Shown here: piece by piece, positions 44,517 to 51,147 of the stretch
Layout: each line of letters opens with the position of its first letter
Numbering within the stretch: the stretch's first letter is position 1
NCBI GenBank assembly: GCA_902797035.1
Contig: CADBRH010000040.1
Span: 1-51,147 of the forward strand
DNA from: an uncultured Bacteroidia bacterium
GTDB taxonomy: Bacteria > Bacteroidota > Bacteroidia > Bacteroidales > UBA932
Direction of reading: 5' to 3'
DNA: 51,147 nucleotides
The notes under the pieces: model-generated
Databases searched by the model: none
What the model saw: only the letters and a program-made list of their open reading frames with translations
Told to the model about the DNA's origin: nothing
Made by a program: the position numbers and the translations under genes

Positions 44517-45413
44517 ATGGAGAACAGTATTCCCACATATTCCATCATCATCCCCCACAAGAACACTTACACTTTGCTGGAGAGATGCTTGGATTCCATT
44601 CCCTCCAGGGAGGATTTCCAGATTATCGTGGTCGATGATGACAGCGACATTCCCGAGAGCGTCTGGAAGGTCTTCCCTGAGAAATACGGACATGTAGAGT
44701 TGTATTTGACGAAAGAGGGAAGAGGCGCCGGGTACGCCAGAAATATCGGTTTGGGACATGCCAGAGGGGAATGGGTGCTTTTCGCCGACGCGGATGATTT
44801 TTTCTACGAGGACGCGTTCAGTATTCTCGACTGTTACTCTAAATCATTCCACGATCTCCTGTTCTTCATATGCGACAGCAGGGACAGTGATTCCATGGTT
44901 CTTATCGGTGACAGGATGCCCTCGATTCGCCGTAACATTATGAGGAAGAATATCGATGGATTACGGTACCGCTCTATCGTTCCGTGGGGCAAGATGATCC
45001 GAAGGTCATTGATAGAATCATCATGTCTATCATTCGAGGAGACAGAGGTCTCGAATGATGTTATGTTCTCGATCAAGTTGGGCGTGGCGGCGGAGAATCC
45101 GGATGTTATAGTGTCAACCCCTTTGTATTGTTGCACAAAGAGCGATGGGTCACTTTCCCAAAAGAAAACCGTGAAAAGGACAATCACCCGGGTCAAGGTC
45201 GCTAAGAGGGCCAATGATTATCTTCATGACCAGGGACTTGATAAATACAGGATCCCGATCAACCATATTGGATCTTTCCTGCCCTGGCATCCAGTCTTGT
45301 TCCTTTGGGGCGTCTGGATGTTCAGATACAAGGGAGACGCGCTCGGCTATCTGTCCGATCTGGTTAAAACACTAGAAAACAGAATATTCAAAAGATTCCG
45401 TCTATATGAATGA
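44517..45413 (+). CDS. GT2 family glycosyltransferase (paralogue of the first)
   Basis: A 298-residue GT-A enzyme with YSIIIPHKNTYTLLERCLDS, IIVVDDDSDIPES and FADADDFFYED. The late IVPWGKMIRRSLIESS and NDVMFSIKLGVA parallel the gene at 41431, so the two flank the transporter pair as paralogues. The ATG at 44517 (MENSIPTYS) was chosen; codons upstream run back into the ATPase gene. It overlaps the next gene by 8 bp. Confidence 0.88.
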   Translation: MENSIPTYSIIIPHKNTYTLLERCLDSIPSREDFQIIVVDDDSDIPESVWKVFPEKYGHVELYLTKEGRGAGYARNIGLGHARGEWVLFADADDFFYEDAFSILDCYSKSFHDLLFFICDSRDSDSMVLIGDRMPSIRRNIMRKNIDGLRYRSIVPWGKMIRRSLIESSCLSFEETEVSNDVMFSIKLGVAAENPDVIVSTPLYCCTKSDGSLSQKKTVKRTITRVKVAKRANDYLHDQGLDKYRIPINHIGSFLPWHPVLFLWGVWMFRYKGDALGYLSDLVKTLENRIFKRFRLYE

Positions 45414-46473
45414 TCTTCCGCTTGTCTCCATCATAATCCCAGTGTATAAGGTGCGGGACTATCTCTCTCGTTGCCTGGAGTCATTGGAGAATATCGACTA
45501 TCCCAACAAAGAGATTATTTTCGTGGATGACTGCTGCCCGGAGAAGAGTTGGGAGGTGTGCGAACCCTTTTTGAAAGCTCATCCGGAGGCGTCGATTATC
45601 CATCTGCCCGAGAACGGGGGCGTCACTGTCGCCAGGATGACTGGTTTTGAGCGTTCCTCCGGTGAATATGTGATTTTCGTGGACTCGGATGACATTCTTG
45701 ATTCTCTGATTATCAGAAGGATGGTCGCGGCGGCTCTCGCGTCTGACGCCGATATGGTCACCGGCTTGTACTTCTGGGTCTATGAAGATGAGACGAAAGT
45801 GATGCCTTTCACTATCTCCGGTGTTTTTGACCGGACCGATGTGAAAAGGCTGGTGTCATCCATTATCTACTATGACGAGTTGATAAGGATGCCGGCGATT
45901 CCGCTCTATATCACCGGGAAACTGTATCGCAGGGAGGTGGCCGCCAAGTCGCTCCCGGTGGGGGAGGGGCTTATCTACGGGGAAGACACTCTCACGGTAT
46001 TGGACATGCTGGTCAAGAGTGTCAACAAACTGGTGTGCCTGTTGGATCCCGCTTATTATTATGTCAAGAGGGAAGGACAGATTACCGGGACGCATATTTA
46101 CGACCTCTGGCCTCTCCTAATCAAATATTGGAGGCGTGTGGATGAGTTGGGAGGAAGGATATTCCCGACGCAATTGGCGTGCAGGATGTGGCTATACCTC
46201 TCTCCGGGCGTATTCAAGAGAAGGGAGAATTTCAGCTGGTGGAAGCAAAGGAAGCGGTTCGTCCAGATGTTCAAGAGCGTCCGTGATATAGACATCGTGA
46301 AAAAGTATCTTTGGGATAATCCCAAACTTCCCAAGTTGATCGGCCGTCATCCTCATTTTATCCTGGTGAAGCGAAGGCTTTACTTATTGGACTATATCTG
46401 CTGCTTGCTGGAATGGGTTATTCACAGACCGTACAAACCGGTCAAGTACCATAACCCGGCCAAATCGGATTGA
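45406..46473 (+). CDS. GT2 family glycosyltransferase
   Basis: The 355-residue enzyme has LVSIIIPVYKVRDYLSRCLE, the FVDDCCPEKSWEV loop and the metal-binding FVDSDDILDS of GT2. It is more distant from the other two GT2 genes here and has a longer C-terminal region with a hydrophobic stretch (LYLLDYICCLLEWVIH). It overlaps the upstream gene by 8 bp (ATGAATGA). Donor and acceptor are unknown; it presumably adds a sugar to the exported polysaccharide. Confidence 0.88.
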   Translation: MNDLPLVSIIIPVYKVRDYLSRCLESLENIDYPNKEIIFVDDCCPEKSWEVCEPFLKAHPEASIIHLPENGGVTVARMTGFERSSGEYVIFVDSDDILDSLIIRRMVAAALASDADMVTGLYFWVYEDETKVMPFTISGVFDRTDVKRLVSSIIYYDELIRMPAIPLYITGKLYRREVAAKSLPVGEGLIYGEDTLTVLDMLVKSVNKLVCLLDPAYYYVKREGQITGTHIYDLWPLLIKYWRRVDELGGRIFPTQLACRMWLYLSPGVFKRRENFSWWKQRKRFVQMFKSVRDIDIVKKYLWDNPKLPKLIGRHPHFILVKRRLYLLDYICCLLEWVIHRPYKPVKYHNPAKSD

Positions 46474-46494
46474 CAACCAAGAGAGTATCTCGTC

Positions 46495-47415
46495 ATGGAG
46501 CGCGTAAGAGGTTTTGTCACAGTGGCGACCGGCAAGGAGCCATATTATATTCTCGCCCATAACCTGCTGCTTTCTTACAGGCGGCATTCCTCTTCGGACA
46601 CGCCTTTCGCCATCCTGTGTGACCGCCGGAATAAATGGACTGATGATTTCGACGAGGTTGTGGTGATTGAGGATCCCTCCTTCTCGTTCATGGACAAACT
46701 CAGGATAATCGATCTCTCGCCTTTTGACGAGACTATATTCATTGACTCCGATTGCCTGGCCTACCGTGACTTGAACGGTCTATGGGAGATTTTTGAGGGA
46801 GCGCCTGATTTCGGCGTTCTCGGGCACGCGTACCCGCCGGATTCCGAAGAAGGCTGGTGGGATCGGGAGAATCTCGGGGACTTGAAGGATAAAGTCAGTT
46901 GTAAGATAATGTGTCAGGGAGGGGTCTATTATGTCCGCGGCAACGGGAATCAGATAGGGGAGTTCTCGAGGACTTGCTCTTATATTAGGGAGAGATATCT
47001 CGATTTCCGTTTCAAGTTGTTCGGGAATAAACTCGCTGACGAGATGATAATCGCTCTGGCATGCTCTGTCCATGGGTTCCTCCCACGGAAGGATTGGAGC
47101 GAAGTTTTCGCCTATTATCCTGAAACCAAGGTGATTGCCGCCGACATTCTCTCTGGCGTCCTTATCCATGAGTGGACATTAATGCCCGGTATCATTCACA
47201 ATGACGCCTTCCTCATCCATTTCGGCTCTCATGAAGCAAAAAATGGTTGGCTGTACAACAAGGAAGCGTTCAAATTAAGGAAGAGGCCATTGAGGCTCCA
47301 TGACTACTCAGATCGCTTTCTCATTTGGCTCCGATGTGTCGTGAACCATTCCGGATTCCTGAAAGCGATATCAAAAACAGTCCCCCGCCGTGTTCGCGAG
47401 AGACTGTTCCGTTGA
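46495..47415 (+). CDS. Putative GT-A (GT8-like) glycosyltransferase
   Basis: A 306-residue protein starting VRGFVTVATGKEPYYILAHN, typical of nucleotide-sugar enzymes, with a DxD site in ETIFIDSDCLAYRDL near residue 84 and a conserved late LIHFGSHEAKNGWLYN. The pattern is nearer to GT8-like proteins than to GT2. It is the last gene of the polysaccharide cluster. Its final 40 bases also hold, on the other strand, a hairpin followed by a U-run that looks like the tRNA-Leu terminator. Confidence 0.7.
   Translation: MERVRGFVTVATGKEPYYILAHNLLLSYRRHSSSDTPFAILCDRRNKWTDDFDEVVVIEDPSFSFMDKLRIIDLSPFDETIFIDSDCLAYRDLNGLWEIFEGAPDFGVLGHAYPPDSEEGWWDRENLGDLKDKVSCKIMCQGGVYYVRGNGNQIGEFSRTCSYIRERYLDFRFKLFGNKLADEMIIALACSVHGFLPRKDWSEVFAYYPETKVIAADILSGVLIHEWTLMPGIIHNDAFLIHFGSHEAKNGWLYNKEAFKLRKRPLRLHDYSDRFLIWLRCVVNHSGFLKAISKTVPRRVRERLFR
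47373..47407 (-). terminator. Probable tRNA-Leu terminator embedded in the glycosyltransferase gene
   Basis: On the minus strand a 12-bp stem (47407-47396 with 47388-47377), a 7-base loop and a run of T ending at 47373 follow the tRNA. Two of the pairs are G-U on the minus strand and would be A-C mismatches on the plus strand, so it should act only for the tRNA direction. Confidence 0.65.
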
Positions 47416-47419
47416 CTCG

Positions 47420-47499
47420 TGCGGGTGAAGGGACTCGAACCCATACGCCGAAGCACCAGATCCTAAGTCTGGCTTGTCTACCAGTTCCAACACACCCGC
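47420..47499 (-). tRNA. tRNA-Leu (UAG anticodon)
   Basis: An 80-base cloverleaf on the minus strand: acceptor GCGGGTG/CACCCGC with discriminator A, D-arm TTG...CAA containing AACTGGTAGA, anticodon stem CCAGA/TCTGG around CTTAGGA (anticodon UAG, reading CUN codons), a class II variable arm closed by TTCG, and a T-arm with TTCGAGT. CCA is not encoded. The T-stem has one T-T mismatch (positions 50-64). A -7 box lies 11 bp upstream. Confidence 0.95.
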
Positions 47500-47510
47500 A
47501 TATCAGGACT

Positions 47511-47519
47511 GCAAAGATA
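47511..47519 (-). promoter_or_regulatory. -7 box of tRNA-Leu
   Basis: Minus-strand TATCTTTGC lies 11 bp before the mature tRNA 5' end and 21 bp after the AsmA-like stop, so the tRNA probably has its own promoter. Confidence 0.65.
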
Positions 47520-47540
47520 ACACTTTTTTATTATTCCCTT

Positions 47541-50500
47541 TTATTCTTCCCCGCCACCGAGCTTCTCCAACTCCTTCTTCTCCTCCTCAGAGAGTTCCTC
47601 GGTCTCGTCGGCGGAATAATCGACCTCGGCTTTCTTCTCCTCGATAGCCTGCTGCGCCTCCTCGTTGCGGCGGATGGCGTGCTCGATCCCTCTGTCGAAA
47701 ATATTGTGGATAGAACTGACCAGATTCAGTCTCAAATGGTCTATCTCGTCGTCAAACAGCGGGATCTTCACGCTCTTGTATTTCGCTTTCCCCAATTTCC
47801 AGCGCCACGAGTCGAATGTGCCTCCCAGGTTAACCCCGAAGCGGAACGGCACAGGGGACTTTATCGCGGCCACATGGTACTTGAACTTCTGGTCGAAACC
47901 CTGCAAGCCGTTCAACGCCAGAGTATATCTGTCCACATTCAGGATGAAAGGGAAGACCTCGAGCTGATTGTCCTTGACAATGCCCCTGACGGACATCCTG
48001 TCGATGTAGCTGGAGTCTTTATCCTTGAACATCAGGGTCTTGCGGAGCTTGTCCAGATCCTCGCTCTCTGAAAGCGACAGGTTCTTGCCGTCAATCTTGA
48101 CCATGCCGCTCAAGGAGGGCAGAAGGATGTTCATCGACGTGTCGATCGAGGCGGTGGCGGCCAGCTCGCAGTCCAGCAGCCCCTTGAAAGCCTTGAGCAT
48201 GGGGACGATGCTGTCGACGGCGGGGAACAGCTGGATGACTTTCTCAGCGGTGATGTTCGAGAGCATCAGGTCAAAACCGGCCTTGATGTCCTTCTTGGTG
48301 CGGGTCGAGTAGAATCCTTCTAGGAACACCTCTCCCATGTTGGTCATGGCGAGGGTATTGGTGACCTGCAGGCATCGTTCTTTCATCTCGATGTCGGAGG
48401 ATACGAAAGAGGTCTCGAGGTCTGAATATCTCAACCCTCCGGCATGCAAGTTGACTTTGGCGTTCAGGTTTGCCGGTACCACTATCAAAGAACTCTCGGC
48501 CGTGGTGTCCCTGGAGGCCTCGACTTTTACTGACCGCATATATGCCCCGTCATCCAAATCGGAGAACGCGGTCTTTTCCCCCGGAGGGACAAAACGGCCT
48601 CCGGCCCCTGCCGCGAGGAGTATCTCGTCAAGGTCAATCATGTTTGAGACGAGGTTCAAGTCAAGGACTAGCCGGCCTCTTCCGGAAGTGATGGCTCTCT
48701 TGAGCCCTGTCAGTGCGCCTTTGGCGGAAATATCTGAGACTCCAGACTTTACCGTCACTCCTGAGAGGTCGATGGAGTTGTTGGTGAATTTCGCGTCCAG
48801 GTTGTTCAGCCTGTTTTCCAAAGGAAAAAACGGAGTGATCACCCTCCCGTCCTTGACTTTAAGCCTCCCGGACAAATCCCACTCGTTGATGTATTTGGAA
48901 ACGGTCTCCCCGAGACTGAGGTTGATATCGCTCTTCTCGAAATCCTTCTCTGACAGGAAATCCGGCAGTGCCCTTCTGAGCGAATCCCTCCTCGGCGCTC
49001 TACGGGCGGCCTCAGCGGTGCCTGGACGCGCGGTGACGCTAAGTGTGACACCGTCCAGGGAATACCGGTTGACACTCTCCCTGATTCTCGCCGAGGTGTT
49101 TGAGCTGGTGAAATTGAGGTGGGGAATAGTGATATCGTCTTTCGGGACCAAGGTCAGTTTGAATGTGTTGCTCGATCCACGGATACCGACAAAGCAGGAA
49201 TCCTGATCCATCATTCCTATGGATCTCACTTCCAAATGGCCCACAAGGGGGTGACGTCCACTTGTCCCGATTATTGTCTCGTCGGAATTATGGGCCGAGA
49301 GGCGTACCCCTCTCCCGCGGAAATATGTCGAGGCGCCGCATTCCGCGGACAGACTGTCCACCGAGGCGGTAAGGACGACATGGCCGCCCTCTGTGTCAGA
49401 CTCCTCTTCGCCGTCTTTTTCAGCGTCAGAACGTCCGAGAGAGATGGAAGTCTTCCCGAGGACCGCCGACAAAGAATCCCCGAACGCCCGCATCCTGATC
49501 CCGTCGCTGGTAAGATTCCCCTTAAGCCCAATCTTGTCGAAGTTGTGGATGTCTATCTGAGATATCCGGAATGCCCCTTTGACGTCCCCGTCCAGATTGC
49601 CTTGGGCCTTTATGTCAACGTTGTTTGGCAGGAACCGTGTCAAGGAGTCAAGCTTGAGGTGAAGGCGGGTGTCTATCTTGAAGAGAGGATCGGGATTGAG
49701 TATGTCATCCGATGATCCCTTCAGATCCAGCCGGGCCCCGTTTATCTTGAGCTTAAGATCCGGAACCTGGGCTGATAGTTTCCCGTCCCGGACAAAGGCT
49801 GTCGCGTCCAGATCGAGATGTCCCTTCTCGTCAATCCCTTTCCACGAGATCCTGGAATCAGGAACCACGATCCGAACGGAGAGTTCGGGAAGCCGTCCGG
49901 TGGCGGGATTGTAATACCCGTCGCATTTGCCCTCCAGAGTGATTCTGGCATCGGTGTCAAGCTTTTTTAGGATGGGAAAATTGTTCCCGAAATAATCCGT
50001 GAACTCCTTCAAAGGCTCATTCTCCATGGAGGCCTCGGCCTTGACACGGACGCTGTCCGCCGACATGTCCACCATCCCCTCGGCCATGAGATCCAGCATG
50101 GCCACCGACGCCCTGATGTCACCGAAGCCGAACACCATTCTCTCGAAATCCGGATTCAGGTTTGTCTTGAGGCTGACCGGGAGGTACATCACTCCTGATC
50201 CGCTCGAGTTTAAGTGAACCTTGGACTCGAGATCCAGGGCGTACCCTTCGCGGTGGTTCCGGATTGTCAGGCGATCAAGCGAGACGGCTACCCTCATCGA
50301 GTCCGGAACGTTGGAATACTCTATGTAAGGGGATTTCTCGAGGCTTATCCTTCCGATCGAGATCGGGGGGAGCTTCAGGGACGAGGTGTCATCCTCGTCT
50401 TTCGCCGGTAGCTTGATTATGTCCCAGCTCGCCCTGACGGAGTCAAATATGTGAAGGAATATTCTCGGATGCTCAAGAACCGCCCGCCTTACCCTGACGC

Positions 50501-50816
50501 GTCCCCTTAGCGCTTCCAAATAGTTTACTGAAAGGCTGAGCCGGTCCAGGCTCGCGAGGGTGTCCGGCGGGTCGACACCCACCACGGAGAAACCGTCCAC
50601 CGTCACGTTGAGGTAAGGGAAACTCCTGAGCATGGAGGCGCTGACCTTCGAGAACGCCACCTCGCCGTCGACATAGTCGGCCGACAGCTTGTTCGCCATC
50701 CTGGTCAGGAATCCCGTACTCAACGCGATCTGGAGAGCGATGATGACGAGAACCCACAGCCCCAGCAGGGACCATAGGATCACCTTCAGCAACCGACGCT
50801 TCCCTCGCTTCTCCAT
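47541..50816 (-). CDS. Large AsmA-like envelope protein
   Basis: A 1091-residue protein with one N-terminal membrane segment (VILWSLLGLWVLVIIALQIA) followed by a long periplasmic region of repeated beta-strand units and an acidic, Glu-rich cytoplasm-like tail (EELSEEEKKELEKLGGGEE). The AsmA N-terminus is clear (ASMLRSFPYLNVTVDGFSV). Such proteins form hydrophobic grooves thought to carry phospholipids between membranes. The ATG at 50816 (MEKRGKRR) was used. A -7 box ends 4 bp upstream, so the transcript may be leaderless. Confidence 0.85.
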   Translation of the reverse strand: MEKRGKRRLLKVILWSLLGLWVLVIIALQIALSTGFLTRMANKLSADYVDGEVAFSKVSASMLRSFPYLNVTVDGFSVVGVDPPDTLASLDRLSLSVNYLEALRGRVRVRRAVLEHPRIFLHIFDSVRASWDIIKLPAKDEDDTSSLKLPPISIGRISLEKSPYIEYSNVPDSMRVAVSLDRLTIRNHREGYALDLESKVHLNSSGSGVMYLPVSLKTNLNPDFERMVFGFGDIRASVAMLDLMAEGMVDMSADSVRVKAEASMENEPLKEFTDYFGNNFPILKKLDTDARITLEGKCDGYYNPATGRLPELSVRIVVPDSRISWKGIDEKGHLDLDATAFVRDGKLSAQVPDLKLKINGARLDLKGSSDDILNPDPLFKIDTRLHLKLDSLTRFLPNNVDIKAQGNLDGDVKGAFRISQIDIHNFDKIGLKGNLTSDGIRMRAFGDSLSAVLGKTSISLGRSDAEKDGEEESDTEGGHVVLTASVDSLSAECGASTYFRGRGVRLSAHNSDETIIGTSGRHPLVGHLEVRSIGMMDQDSCFVGIRGSSNTFKLTLVPKDDITIPHLNFTSSNTSARIRESVNRYSLDGVTLSVTARPGTAEAARRAPRRDSLRRALPDFLSEKDFEKSDINLSLGETVSKYINEWDLSGRLKVKDGRVITPFFPLENRLNNLDAKFTNNSIDLSGVTVKSGVSDISAKGALTGLKRAITSGRGRLVLDLNLVSNMIDLDEILLAAGAGGRFVPPGEKTAFSDLDDGAYMRSVKVEASRDTTAESSLIVVPANLNAKVNLHAGGLRYSDLETSFVSSDIEMKERCLQVTNTLAMTNMGEVFLEGFYSTRTKKDIKAGFDLMLSNITAEKVIQLFPAVDSIVPMLKAFKGLLDCELAATASIDTSMNILLPSLSGMVKIDGKNLSLSESEDLDKLRKTLMFKDKDSSYIDRMSVRGIVKDNQLEVFPFILNVDRYTLALNGLQGFDQKFKYHVAAIKSPVPFRFGVNLGGTFDSWRWKLGKAKYKSVKIPLFDDEIDHLRLNLVSSIHNIFDRGIEHAIRRNEEAQQAIEEKKAEVDYSADETEELSEEEKKELEKLGGGEE

Positions 50817-50820
50817 ATTC

Positions 50821-50829
50821 GCGAAAATA
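50821..50829 (-). promoter_or_regulatory. -7 box immediately before the AsmA-like start codon
   Basis: Minus-strand TATTTTCGC ends 4 bp before the ATG at 50816. The predicted transcription start coincides with the start codon. The box lies just beyond the rpsU terminator, which fits a separate transcription unit. Confidence 0.5.
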
Positions 50830-50832
50830 CAC

Positions 50833-50861
50833 AAAAAAAGACAAACCCTTTGGATTTGTCT
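50833..50861 (-). terminator. Rho-independent terminator of rpsU
   Basis: On the minus strand AGACAAATCC (50861-50852) pairs with GGGTTTGTCT (50848-50839), 10 bp with one G-U pair and a 3-base loop, followed by six T. It lies 22 bp after the rpsU stop and makes rpsU a single-gene transcript. Confidence 0.92.
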
Positions 50862-50882
50862 ATAGAAACGCTCCTTAATGGA

Positions 50883-51077
50883 TTACTGCTCGTCCTGGAG
50901 CTGGAGGTGCTGGACGTAGATGGCTTTCATCCTCGCCGCTCTCTTCTTCACCGAAGGCTTCTCGAAGTTCTTGCGAGCGCGCATCTCGCGGATAGCGCCG
51001 GTCTTCTCGAACTTTCTCTTGAATTTCTTCAGAGCTCTCTCGATGTTCTCGCCTTCCTTGATGGGAACTATGATCAT
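50883..51077 (-). CDS. rpsU: 30S ribosomal protein bS21
   Basis: A 64-residue basic protein with the S21 pattern: MIIVPIKEGENIERALKKFK, then RKFEKTGAIREMRARKNFEKP and KKRAARMKAIY. It sits near the 3' end of 16S rRNA in the 30S subunit; in Bacteroidota it helps hide the anti-Shine-Dalgarno sequence. It is flanked by its own -7 box and terminator. Unlike other genes here it has a strong Shine-Dalgarno sequence, which fits the known autoregulation of rpsU in this phylum. Confidence 0.96.
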   Translation of the reverse strand: MIIVPIKEGENIERALKKFKRKFEKTGAIREMRARKNFEKPSVKKRAARMKAIYVQHLQLQDEQ

Positions 51078-51087
51078 AACTAATTTA

Positions 51088-51100
51088 CCACCTCCTTTTT
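51088..51100 (-). promoter_or_regulatory. Strong Shine-Dalgarno sequence before rpsU
   Basis: Minus-strand AAAAAGGAGGTGG (51100-51088) lies 10 bp before the rpsU ATG. It contains AAAGGAGGTG, a 10-base match to the complement of the usual 16S 3' tail. I found no comparable match at a proper distance before other genes in the window. Confidence 0.88.
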
Positions 51101-51112
51101 ATCAAAGCGGGT

Positions 51113-51121
51113 GCAAAGATA
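51113..51121 (-). promoter_or_regulatory. rpsU -7 box
   Basis: Minus-strand TATCTTTGC (51121-51113) lies 35 bp before the rpsU ATG. The remaining upstream sequence to the window edge is A/T-rich, and the -33 element is not clear. Confidence 0.65.
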
Positions 51122-51147
51122 TGAAAATTTTCTTAATTTTGTAAAAA

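Noticed and set aside
47416..47540. tRNA-Leu as a genomic-island attachment site
   Set aside because: No integrase, no repeated tRNA 3' end and no mobile genes are seen on either side within the window.
1..51147. CRISPR arrays, insertion sequences, prophage or toxin-antitoxin genes
   Set aside because: No regularly spaced repeats, transposase, integrase, phage structural or toxin families were recognised.

Overview
The window reads as a stretch of a Bacteroidota (Bacteroidales) chromosome of moderately high GC. Supporting families are GldH, RicT/PSP1, DUF4271 next to hemD, DUF4293, DUF2723, a CBM20-GH77 MalQ, a TonB_C fusion and a Bacteroidota-type LeuS. Promoters carry Bacteroidota -7 boxes (TAnnTTTG and a local variant TATnTTCGC). 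Genes generally lack Shine-Dalgarno sequences; rpsU is the clear exception. A high-GC uncultured gut Bacteroidales is a reasonable guess, but the species cannot be told from sequence alone. Almost all genes are core or housekeeping. I see no prophage, transposase, integrase or CRISPR array.

Layout. 1-7634 (+): 3' part of a carboxyltransferase with a biotinyl-like domain, a SPOR lipoprotein, a degenerate M28 peptidase fused to TonB_C, leuS, and two tandem YitT proteins closed by a strong terminator. 7761-14741: a membrane AraC regulator (+), a fabH-fabF-fabZ-RluA run (-), a membrane LytTR regulator (+), a nucleoside phosphorylase (-) and DUF4293 (+). 14749-14883 is a non-coding palindromic element. 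14908-17284 (-): SUI1, DUF4271, hemD, rnpA, yidD. 17365-24353: a DUF2723 glycosyltransferase-like protein (+), a methyltransferase (-), then pgk-lgt-HAD (+). 24428-30431 (+): TolC-HlyD-RND efflux operon with a PII-like gene at its end. 30496-36646 (+): trxA, a porin, LOG, polyprenyl synthase, holB, ricT, gldH, trmB. 36619-37887 (-): U32 protein. 37983-47415 (+): malQ, threonine aldolase, then a surface-polysaccharide cluster (GT2, Wzm, Wzt, GT2, GT2, GT-A). 47420-51077 (-): tRNA-Leu, a large AsmA-like protein, and rpsU.

The most unusual item is in trmB. A 128-bp nested palindrome at 36323-36450 sits inside the coding sequence and keeps the frame, adding about 43 residues just before the conserved substrate motif. 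This resembles the in-gene palindromic elements known from Rickettsia. A second, intergenic palindrome (14749-14827) has a similar plan. Other points worth attention: an M28-TonB_C protein that has lost most metal ligands, a biotinyl domain without its lysine, a full anti-SD match only before rpsU, two promoters placed so that transcripts should be leaderless, repeats upstream of the LytTR gene spaced by helical turns, and a tRNA terminator embedded antisense in a glycosyltransferase gene.
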